Shown here piece by piece: positions 23,313 through 32,408 of a stretch of DNA of 64,000 nt; positions within the stretch are counted from its first letter, which is position 1; the number at the start of each line of letters is the position of its first letter. Both the position numbers and the translations under genes were made by a program. The notes under the pieces were generated by a model. That model was not told where the DNA came from, ran no database searches, and was given only the letters and a program-made list of their open reading frames with translations. The DNA is from Septoria linicola (Eukaryota > Ascomycota > Dothideomycetes > Mycosphaerellales > Mycosphaerellaceae). Where the stretch lies: the NCBI GenBank assembly GCA_024114885.1, contig CP099420.1, positions 1,798,001 through 1,862,000 on the forward strand, written 5' to 3'.

Positions 23313-23320
23313 CTTGGGGC
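23313..23320. repeat. hAT target-site duplication, right copy (CTTGGGGC)
   Basis: Identical to 6,663-6,670. It lies inside the coding frame of the exonuclease paralogue. Confidence 0.92.
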
Positions 23321-24172
23321 TGCGCGTGTATCTGGAGTGTCAGACTTCTGGAAAGCCTGCTTCTTGAGTGCAGCTGCTGTTGCCCTCTCCGCGGCTCGCT
23401 GTGCAGCAGCCTCCTTGAACGCAGCCTTGCGTGCGGCAACCTTCTCCTCCTCCGCCTTCTTTACCGCCGCGCGCTGCGCCATCACCTCCATGTGCGCACG
23501 CAGCGGGCCAGAACGATCATAGTCTGCGTGTTTGATCCACAGTGCCATCGTTGCGCGAGCGTCCTCCACTGAGCTGTGATAACCTTGCTGAATTGGCTTC
23601 TGCAGCACTTCCGCGCACAGTGTCTTGAATCTCACCTGTCCGTACAGGTCCTGGGTATCGATGACGGTGCTATGAGTGAAGACTTGATCGACCCGATCAC
23701 CAAACGCCAGCATGTCGTTGGTATTGCCGTGCATGATGATCGGATGACCATGGAAGAGCTGCTTCATGCAATTGATGGCCCAGTCCGCAGGTACAGCTCC
23801 GTTGCTGGCTCGCAAGTCGTCGAATTCCACGCCAAACTCGGGAGGATCGCAACGCTGTACCAAGCCGGCTTGTTGGGGATACCGCACGTAGACATCGAGA
23901 ATAACCTCCCTAGCAGCGTTGGTCACGCTGACTCGGCCAAAACGCTTCACTGGTTTGCCCTTGTTCTAGATGTGGTTGATGTGTTCAGAGTCGAATGCGA
24001 GCGGCTCTCCGGGGATGACTTTAGAAAAGAGGGGAACGCTCGGTGTGAAGCGTCTCTGTGTCTTCGAGGTCCTCAAGCTCGCCCAAAGACCCGACTTTCG
24101 TGCTGGCGCGTGGTTTTTCTTGACGGCAGAGGGCGCGACCGAAACGTAAGGGACGTTAGTAAGGTCCGTCAT
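23313..24172 (-). pseudogene. DEDDh exonuclease paralogue 1 (REX4/ISG20-like), split by hAT and carrying a nonsense codon
   Basis: From ATG at 24,172 the frame encodes a REX4-type 3'-5' exonuclease. Exo I is AFDSE, Exo II HGNTNDMLAF, Exo III HSSVEDA, so all four acidic residues and the His are present. An Ala/Lys/Glu-rich, probably helical tail follows. Codon 69 is TAG (23,968-23,966), where a CAG is the likely ancestor, a C to T change in CpA context. The hAT enters at codon 287; its end supplies 28 foreign codons and a stop at 23,225, while the true last 46 codons lie at 6,521-6,662. The uninterrupted protein would be 333 residues. Family members trim structured RNAs or degrade RNA/DNA ends. 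Three paralogues follow upstream on the same strand. Confidence 0.82.
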
Positions 24173-25176
24173 GTGTTGAATTGAGCGACTGATTCTGTCG
24201 TATGCGGCACAAATGTGACTGGCTCGAGGTATGCGAAGTCTAGCTGAAGCACAATTGTAAGTGGACTATTTGCCGATGCTGTTAGGTGGCCGAAGATCAT
24301 AGGTGTTGTGGTGGTGCCTGATTGTAAGTGTGGCAGAAGAGGTTGAAGAACTAACCTAGTGGTAGAATCTATATCGTCAACGAGCTAGAGCCCAAGCCCC
24401 GTTCACCTTTCAGATTCACCTCCGCCAGACTTGGCACGCGAATAGCCCTGTCGAGGGTAAAGGCTGAAGGTGAACGCTGCGGAGTCATATTGTTTTTAAC
24501 TGACGAATAGCCATTCACCTGTGTACATGAAGAAGCGGGGCATGCTCTGTCGACAGTCATTGATCACCCTTGTTGTGTAAAGTATGGATTGCGCGTATAA
24601 GACATACTGCCTCGTGCGAGCAGTGGGAAGAGACACAACTTCAGCAAGAGTGGGATCTATGTAACGACTAGCTGCGCTTACTGCCTTTGTGCTGGCTTGA
24701 CACTAAGCAATCTGTCTCGACGAGAGTACAACGGCTGTGCTGCCTGACACTGAACAAAGAACATATGGGTCAAAGAAAATCCGCAAGAGAAGGAACGTGA
24801 GAACAGGATGATTGCGAGAATACTAATCTACTGATCAGACAAAAGGGCATATATCCCAAGCAGCCCAGGCTTAAAATCACTCCGCACGCTATAGACTGGC
24901 CGATGTCCGGAAGCCCCCTTTGTCATCAGCCGCTAGATATCTAGCTTCACCCATCGTACGCTTTTCTTGCGCTGTGCGGGGAAGTGACCTTGAAGCAGAA
25001 AGTCCCTTCATCCTGGTATGTCTCCATCACTGGCGCAATCTCTGCTACCCCCGATCGTGTACCTACCCCGTATATACTGGTTACTGAAGGGCTCAAGTCG
25101 GTCCCCACCCGGAGGCATAGTGCTCTCCAAGCTCTAGAGAACAGACTTGGGTGAAAGGAACTACCAGACAAGATCT
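24173..25176. other. spacer between exonuclease paralogues 1 and 2
   Basis: 1.0 kb without a supported gene. Presumably the former promoter of paralogue 1 and the 3' flank of paralogue 2. GC content is normal, so this is not part of the AT-rich island. Confidence 0.5.
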
Positions 25177-26038
25177 TCAAGCCTTGCGAGACGTTGGACA
25201 TGGCAGGATGGACCGATTGCTGCTTCCAGTCTTCTTCGCTTCGTCTGCCGCCTTCTTCGCAGTGGCCTCCTGGACTTTCTGCTGGCATATCGCCTTCTTT
25301 GCTGCCATCTTCGCCTCCGCGGCCTTCTTCTGGGCTTGACGCTGAGCCTCAAGTTTCTTCTGGTACTGCTGAAACTCGGCCGCACGATTGTACCCGGTAG
25401 CTTTTACCCATAACTCTCCCGTGGCCTGTGCATCCTCCGCTGGGCTGTGGAACGAGGCTGCAATGTTCTTGCCAAGATGTCTGTAGGCGAGCTGGCCTAG
25501 GTTGACGACACCATAAATGTCCTGAGTATCGATAAAGTCGACTCTCAGCGAATATCTCCTTGGCATGCGATCCGAAAGCATTGAGATCGCTTCCCACGTC
25601 ATGCATGATGACTGGACGACCACGGAAGATCTTCTTTAGCCCTTGCAAAGCTTGAAAGACGTTCACAGCACCATTCTGAGACAGCAGATCTCCTGGCTCG
25701 ACTCCAAATCTCACTGGGTCGAAGAACCTCCTTACACCTTCTTCCCTCGGATAGTAGACGTAGACGTCGAGGATCGTCTTTCCGGCCATGATGGTGACTG
25801 CTACTCGTCCAAGGCGTTTGTAAGGCTTGCCATCGCCCCTCTTGTGGTTGATGAACTCTGCATCATATGCGACCGGCTCTCCTGGAAAGAGCTGATTGTA
25901 GAGAGGAACTAGTTTAGTGGCGCGACACTCATTCTCCGACTAGCGAAGGGTTTCGCGCTTCTTTCGTGGTGGAGCGGCTTGTGGCTGGATGATAGAAGCA
26001 GGCACCATCACGGACGGTACGCTGTTAAGACCGCTCAT
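25177..26038 (-). pseudogene. DEDDh exonuclease paralogue 2, nonsense codon and frameshift
   Basis: Aligns with paralogue 1 from MSGLNSVPSV (ATG at 26,038) to the Ala/Lys-rich tail. Exo I is AYDAE, Exo II HDVGSDLNAF and Exo III HSPAEDA, so catalytic residues are present. Codon 33 is TAG (25,942-25,940), again explained by CAG to TAG. Near 25,543 one extra base shifts the frame just before the conserved IDTQDIYG; skipping it restores alignment with paralogue 1 and gives 286 codons plus stop. An intron cannot explain a one-base offset. Both lesions make a functional product unlikely. The tail repeats K/A/Q heptad-like units, possibly a coiled coil. Confidence 0.82.
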
Positions 26039-27018
26039 GTTTGATGTTCCGGATTCTTGATCTGACTCGAGGCTGTCAATAGCGCAGGCCGCGGAGAATC
26101 GAGCTTAATGTGCGGCTTCTAGAAGTTGTGGGTCTGAATCTCTGCGATAGACTGATATGTGTTGTTGTGCAGGTAATAGAAGAAGAAGTCTCCGGCCGAG
26201 CTTGAAGTGCTTCTTGTGCTCGCAGATGTGACTGCTCCAGAGGCTGTTCACCTTTCCTCATGGTCGCCAGGGGTTACTGGATGGTGAACCGGTCACTGCC
26301 GTCCTCACATCGTCCGTGATACCACAAGCTCCGCCACAAGCTGCTTGTGAATCGCGATCATTCACCTGTGGTCTAGCTCTGGCATCTATCAAACATGCTG
26401 CTTGCTACTTGGACTCTAGCCATCCTCCTTCGTGCTTTAGTCGTTGCATTGGACGGCCGAGCCGAACATCATAGATGTCCTGGTTGTCGTTACATACTGC
26501 TCTGTATAAAAACTTGTTCGGCAGGGCCGCTGGACTGTTTAGAATATATCAACTGCTTGCGTACAGAATTGTAAGCCATGTGTATATCAGTGGCGGCAGA
26601 GAAGGAAAGACTTGATTGAGCGTGCCCCACAGCGCGACACTTGTCGATCGATGTGGCAGCAAGCTTATTCTTTGTTCAATGCTGACTGACACATAGTGTC
26701 GCTTCTCTTTGTCTGTATAGCGCAGACGATGAGCAATCACATGGCCTGGAAGCCACAGCGAGTCTTCACAACTAAGAGAGAGAGCCCAGAATTCACGACG
26801 ATGAGATGATCAAAGATAGGACTTTAGATGTTGTCATTGTGGAAAGGGTGGTAAAGGACTGATTAATTTGTTCAGTAGTATTATGAACTACAGGTAGTGG
26901 AGCCATGACACTGGCTTTTACGAGTCGAGATTCCATTCAAGTCGAAGCATGGAGCTTGACATATGTTGTACTACTGTAAACCTCAACTAGCCTAGACCCG
27001 CAAGGTGGATTGAGTCGC
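26039..27018. other. spacer between exonuclease paralogues 2 and 3
   Basis: Nearly 1 kb, no supported gene or repeat. It should hold the promoter side of paralogue 2 and the terminator of paralogue 3. Confidence 0.5.
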
Positions 27019-27816
27019 TCACTCCAACTCATAGACTGCCTGCCACTTTGCAGCCTCTGCCTCACGATCATAAGAATGTTTCAAGAGGTAGATCTTCATA
27101 GTGGTTAGTGCATCCTCGAACGGTCCGTGGTTGCCGTCAGCCTGTATGATCTCGCCCAGCAAGTTCTTTGCCAGAGCAGCAAGACCTGGCTTGGGCTGAT
27201 TATCACCGGCCTTAGTACACGCCCAGTCGTCCTGCGTATCGTAGATGTTGGCTGCGGCGAAGACATCGCGGTACATGAATGCTCGTCGATCATTACCACC
27301 CGAATGCAGCACAACTGTTCGGTTAGCAAAGATCTTCTCACACCAGGCTTCCACGATATCAGCAGATACCGCCCCGTTTTCTGGTTTCAAGCGGTCGAAA
27401 GTGACGCCGAAATCTTTGCCCGCAGCATACGGCATCTTCACCTGGATATTTGGGTCAGTAGGATAGTGCACATGGACATCGAGAACAATCTCACCACGCG
27501 TGTTGACAATCGAGATCCATCCAAGGCGTAGAGACCAGCGAGTTCTGCCAGCTTTCTTATGACCCGAAGGATGGACGTCTCCTGCTACTTGATGGTCCTG
27601 GAACTCGATGTCACAAGCACACATCTCACCTGGTAGCAACAGATCCCATCTTGGCTCTACCTGAACAGCGACGCCAGCGCCGCGAGCAGGGTTAGTTGGA
27701 GATCGGTTTCCTGTTGGATTGAGGTCATGAGAGACTGCTGGTGAGGACTCGCCGTCTACACGTGGCTCCCAGCGCACGAACACCGCTTTAGCAGCTGCAG
27801 AGTTGTTGTTAGCCAT
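27019..27816 (-). CDS. DEDDh exonuclease paralogue 3 (REX4/ISG20-like), apparently intact
   Basis: A single-exon ATG-started frame of 265 residues. Exo I is ACDIE (Asp69, Glu71), Exo II HSGGNDRRAF (Asp176), Exo III NHGPFEDA (His230, Asp235), the complete DEDDh set. YDTQD near 192-196 corresponds to the IDTQDLYG block of the other copies. Residues 1-55 are a variable, Pro/Ser-rich leader. It lacks the long Ala/Lys tail of paralogues 1 and 2 and ends soon after the nuclease fold. No targeting signal is evident, so a nuclear or cytosolic role is possible. Known relatives (yeast REX4, vertebrate ISG20 and AEN) process rRNA or degrade nucleic acid; substrate here is unknown. It is the only copy of the array that looks catalytically competent. 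Confidence 0.85.
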   Translation of the reverse strand: MANNNSAAAKAVFVRWEPRVDGESSPAVSHDLNPTGNRSPTNPARGAGVAVQVEPRWDLLLPGEMCACDIEFQDHQVAGDVHPSGHKKAGRTRWSLRLGWISIVNTRGEIVLDVHVHYPTDPNIQVKMPYAAGKDFGVTFDRLKPENGAVSADIVEAWCEKIFANRTVVLHSGGNDRRAFMYRDVFAAANIYDTQDDWACTKAGDNQPKPGLAALAKNLLGEIIQADGNHGPFEDALTTMKIYLLKHSYDREAEAAKWQAVYELE

Positions 27817-28534
27817 TGTCAGAAAGTGCGCGTCACAGGGTCAGACTTACCTCGTGAAGATTTTGACTGACTTTTGAGGACACTTGACACAAAGTGACAA
27901 TGATTCGTTCTTAGGTGTGCGTGTGGTGGTTCGGGGCTGTGAGTGTGTCTTGTGTGAGAGCGTGGACTTGTGTAGAGGTAGGAGCGGCCTTTTATGAGCA
28001 TCGCTCGCCTAGTACAAAGCCATTGTTGATAGTGCCGTTGTTGATAGTGCCATGATTGTGATGTTCTTTCACGCCCGCTAAAGGCTCCATCAAGCCTTTG
28101 TGAGTTGCATCCGCTTAGGTATCAACAAAGAAGATTGAAGTCATTCAGTCCTTGCGCGCTTTTGCGAAGATGCGCTCTTGAACGGACAATCGAATTGACT
28201 GTTCTGTTGGCATGGAGCCGTCCAGTATGCACACAAAAGGGCTGCATCGTGGGGCTGAGTTCCTCGCGGAAGATGTGAAAGCTATCTGGAGAAGGGGGTA
28301 GGTCGTTCAGATATGCCTTCAGGCTCATGTTGTCTAATATACATGTTCAGACGTGACTCGCATACATACGTCAAGGAATCAAATTATGCTTCTCTTACAA
28401 TATTGAAGGTGCGCCCCAGACCATGGTCCTCCCAGACGCGAAAATAATCTCAAAGAAGTATGTCAATACAACATCCAGACGGATGATGAAACTCTTTATG
28501 TTCGGCACCGAGAAGTGCTCGTGCCGGGGTTATC
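27817..28534. other. spacer between exonuclease paralogues 3 and 4
   Basis: 718 bp without a supported gene. Includes the likely promoter of paralogue 3; GTTGTTGATAGTGCC occurs twice nearly in tandem near 28,022-28,050. Confidence 0.5.
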
Positions 28535-29521
28535 TCAAAAGACCTCTTGCCGCGATTCTCGTGCTCCATCCGTGCCCAAGTCTGCGAAGTGACGCCGCTG
28601 AAGTCGAAGTGCGAATTGTGCAGCAGCGTTCAGTGTCTTATCTGGTGGGGCACTTTGCGGTCTGGCGCCTTCGCCAGTGCCAGGCCGTCTGTCGGATGTG
28701 CTGCCACTGCCAAGGTCTGTTGACATGATCATGGTCGATTTTGCTTTCCTGATCTCATTTCGTTTCTTAGGAGGGGAACGCAAGTAGCTCTCCGGCGTCC
28801 ATCCATTGGCTTCATACTGTACTCGCTTCGCTTCCCTGTCATATGGGAATCTAAGCAGATACAGTTCCATAGCTGTGGTGGCATCTTGATCTGGTCGTCG
28901 TGCATCCTCGCCATCTTGCCTGATGCTCCGGCCTAGAACTAGTCTAGCCACTGTGGAGAGGGTCGGCTGTCCGTCGTTTTGCATATCAGCATACAAGGTC
29001 TGGGTGTCCCAGACGAGTGAGTCTCCCAGGGCGTCTTCGTAGTAATAACATGAGTCTGAGTACCCTTTCCCGCCGTGCACAACTACAGTCCTTCCGTCAA
29101 AGAGCTTCATTAGATTCCGCTCGACTTCCTTGCCATCGCGCGCACCATTGCGGAACATCAGGTCCTCTTTCGCAACATCATATCTTCTGTTACTGAAGTG
29201 TTTCTTCAGACCTGGCTCCTTAGGATATGTAACGAATGGATCGTAGATGATTTGCCCTGCAGTATTGGTGACAGATATCCAGCCAATTCTATGATCCCAT
29301 ACAGTCTGTTCTGGTGCCAGGTAGCGCTGAGAGACGATCTTGACCGAGATTGGCTCATCCGGGTAGAGCAGATCCCAGCGTGGCGATGGAGCCGATGATT
29401 TGGTCACAGATGGGGGCTCTTGAGGTGTCTGTGGCAGGAGCGAAGCGCTCGAACCAAAGGCAAGAAAGCCTCTGTTGGAGTTACCATCTGCCGAAAGGCT
29501 TCCGAACGACAATTGCAGCAT
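28535..29521 (-). CDS. DEDDh exonuclease-fold paralogue 4, predicted pseudoenzyme
   Basis: The frame extends upstream only to a GTG, so I take the first ATG at 29,521, giving 328 residues. It aligns with paralogue 3 from the WDLLYPDE segment, through RIGWISVTNTAGQIIYD and VWDTQTLY, to FPYDREA near the fold's end. Exo I should read D-x-E but is SVKIVSQ. Exo II is HGGKGYSDSCYYY, with the Asp doubtful. At Exo III the His is not in place, although a QDA remains. At least the first metal-binding pair is lost, so catalysis is unlikely. The reading frame is nevertheless open, which suggests selection for another use or recent loss. A basic C-terminal extension of about 110 residues is unique to this copy. 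Confidence 0.72.
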   Translation of the reverse strand: MLQLSFGSLSADGNSNRGFLAFGSSASLLPQTPQEPPSVTKSSAPSPRWDLLYPDEPISVKIVSQRYLAPEQTVWDHRIGWISVTNTAGQIIYDPFVTYPKEPGLKKHFSNRRYDVAKEDLMFRNGARDGKEVERNLMKLFDGRTVVVHGGKGYSDSCYYYEDALGDSLVWDTQTLYADMQNDGQPTLSTVARLVLGRSIRQDGEDARRPDQDATTAMELYLLRFPYDREAKRVQYEANGWTPESYLRSPPKKRNEIRKAKSTMIMSTDLGSGSTSDRRPGTGEGARPQSAPPDKTLNAAAQFALRLQRRHFADLGTDGARESRQEVF

Positions 29522-30201
29522 TTTGACGCGTTGATTTCGCCAGTTGAGGTCCGAAAGTCTTCTGATGAGGAGGATGTCGTCCGTGGTCAGTAGCGTCACA
29601 GTCTGGTCGCAGATTGCGCTGTTAAGCCACTATCAACGCGATGGCGTCTGCAGACGTCGGCCGGAACGGCCATAGTTGTGGACGCAAGGGAGAATTAGTA
29701 TGTCTAGAAGAAGAGTCGTGTGATAGTTCTGTCGAGTCATTTCGGCTCCCACTGTGCACCTTCTTTTCGCACCGTTTTAGAATCATCAAAGCTTATTTGT
29801 TCATGCCATCTACCCTCGTCCGCTCTGTGTGCTAAAGTGCTATAGTGGCAGTAGGGTTCTCTTTGTCGTTGTCATGATGGTATAGTTGGGGATGCCTCGC
29901 ATGCGCATATCGCTCGCACAAGGTCACTGCTGTGTCAACAAATGTGCTCCGAGACTCAGTTCCGTAATCCCACTTGGCGCCAATTTGTGTGACTGGCTGT
30001 GCCGTGGAGACGCGTCTGGCCACGCATCGCCAATCTGCAGAGAAGCCATATCACTGCGTGACTTCAAACTCTTGTACTGCCATTACTGTGTACGTCGCGA
30101 GTGTCTCGTCATTCTGATCGAGGCGCCAAAGCCGCAAGACAAAACTCCAGGGTATCACATAAACTCCAACCCATGCCACAACCAAATTCAGGTGCTGTAC
30201 C
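29522..30201. other. intergenic stretch between exonuclease array and ABC transporter
   Basis: Promoter side of paralogue 4 and 3' flank of the transporter gene. No gene, repeat or RNA seen. Confidence 0.5.
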
Positions 30202-32408
30202 CTAAGACTTGCGCGACCAAGTGACCGCCCAGCCCAAGAGTCGGTACACGACGATGATAGCGATCATAATACCAACCCACTTTCCTTCGCGACCCAATGC
30301 GTAGCCATATTGGGACAGGACAGCAGTGCCTGCGATCCTGCATTCGCTTTGGAGCTCGCTGGGATATGAGCAGAAGCACTGTCCATCGATCTGCTCGCAC
30401 GAATAGCTGCGGGCTCTGAACTCGTTGACCATCATGCCTTGAAAGACATAAGCCTGATAATCGATGTAGTGGAAGACGTACTTCCAGAAAGCATTGAGAA
30501 CCGGCAAAGAGACCAAAAAGCCCCCAACGCTCATCCAGAGACTACGCAAGTGATTAGTGCATTGTCAATCGCCTTTGATAAGGAGACTTACCCGTTGGCA
30601 AAGGCAATGAGTGCAAGTGCGACAACGAAGTTCGGAAACAAGCTTGCCATGAAGACCACGAGCGATTCTGCCGCAACGAGGTCCAGGAACAGCCACATGA
30701 TCCAGGTGAAGAATGCTCCTGCATCTGGTCTCAGGTTGATGAGCCAATAAGAGACGATCGAGAAGAGCACAGAGATCAGGACTGGTAACTTTGTCAGCAA
30801 GTGGAACGGGTGTGGGGCCATTGGTGTGACATACACAGGTACGGCAGCCCGATGATGAAGTTGGAGACGAGAAATGCCGTGGGCCCATACAGCCCGTTTG
30901 CGCGCTCTTTCACAAAGATCGCGCGGTCTTCGAGGAAGGCTGGAACATATGCAACAGCCATGAAACTCATGAAAGCCGAGCCGAAAAACTGTACCACCAT
31001 TAGCCAAATATCCATCACGCGCCGGAACCCATCACTCACGATGGCATTCACAAAGGGCTGGATGTTCTGCTGTGTAGAGCCTAGACGCAGCCAGACTGTA
31101 CCCATCATGATTGCTAAGCCCATGTACATGGCGACGCGAACCCAATACGCGACAAGATCTCTGTAGCTCTTGATCATTGCTCGATGAAGCAGAGTGATCG
31201 TTTGCGGGATGAACGTTGGCTTCATCTCGAAGGTGGAAAGCTGTAGTTGTTTCCTGACTGAAAAGCCCTTGATGTCTTCCTGTATTTGCCGAGCACGAGT
31301 CGAGTTCTGCCAGCCAAGAAGGATCGTATCGAGATTGGACTGTGCTGAGCCAGAGAAGTCGACATTGATCAAATCGAGAACCTCCTCGGCTGGATTGATG
31401 TGAGCAGGTATTGGCATGCCCATTTCCGCAAAGAAGGCTGACATATCTGGAACACTGCCATTGTATACCGTTTTGCCTTGTGAAAGTAGAGTGACTTTGG
31501 AGAAGAGATCGAACGTCTTTGTCGACGGCTGATGAATGCTTGCGATGACAATCAACTGAGGGGAAGTTAGCATTGGGTGAACTCAGAACCAGAACACTGT
31601 AGCTACCTTGTTGCGCCGTGCGATGTCGCGAATGAACGAGATCACCTCGTAGCTCGCGGTAGAGTCAAGTCCAGAGGTCGGCTCATCAAGGTACAGGACT
31701 CTAGGGCCAGTAATCAGTTGCGTTGCGACACTCACTCTCCGCTTCTGTCCTCCAGATATGCCCTTCTGCAGTGGGGTGCCGATAAGTGTATTTCTCTGTC
31801 CATTCAGACCGAAGGCCTCTATAAGCTTGGATACACGATCTTTCGCTTCATGTCGCGTGACGGTGCTGTGGAAGTGTAAGCTTTGATAAGTACCAGTACG
31901 ATGTCACCGAGAAGATGCCTTACCGTGGTAAACTTAGTCGTGCAGCAAACTTCAGCGTCTCCTCGACTGTCAAACTGCCAATGAGTGTGTCTTCTTGCTC
32001 CACGAAGGAGGAAATGGCTCGATGGGTCGTGAGAGGGTGCTCCTCGCCATTGACCAACACCTGGCCACGAACTGTTGCCGTCTGTCTTTGTGCCAGTGTA
32101 TGAAGCAGTGTCGTCTTTCCAGATCCAGATGGGCCCATGAGGGCTACCAATTCTCCGGGACGCACAATGCCCGAAGCATTGTCCAAGATGTTGCGATACT
32201 TTCCAGTGGAGCGATCTTTGACAGTCACAGTAAGATCCTTCCATGCTAAGCTATCCACATCCTCGTTAGTGAAGATGGACCTTGCGCTTGCGTGCTTTTC
32301 GACATCCTCCATTTGGACATCGCCAGTGGTAGAGTTCGAGTCTCGTGGCATGTCGTCCGGCACAATCAACATTTCAATGTCAGATCTGTATGATGTTCTT
32401 GGTGGCAT
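30202..32408 (-). CDS. ABCG-type half transporter
   Basis: Five exons (32408-31924, 31865-31607, 31555-30835, 30781-30592, 30541-30202) join in phase to 664 residues. The nucleotide-binding domain comes first: Walker A GPSGSGKTT at 92-100, signature ISGGQKRR at 198-205, Walker B VLYLDEPTSGLD at about 218-229, then IASIHQPS with the switch His. The C-terminal half has about six membrane helices and a late extracellular loop with several Cys (CEQIDGQCFC), typical of ABCG. Size and the NBD-TMD order indicate a half transporter that must dimerise, not a full-length PDR pump. ABCG proteins export lipids, sterols or xenobiotics; the substrate cannot be inferred. The frame upstream of 32,408 has only a GTG, so the ATG there is chosen. 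Introns have GTAAGG, GTAGCT, GTATGT and GTAAGT donors. Confidence 0.88.

Noticed and set aside
28535..29599. Longer exonuclease copy 4 starting at 29,599
   Set aside because: The first codon there is GTG; the first ATG is at 29,521.
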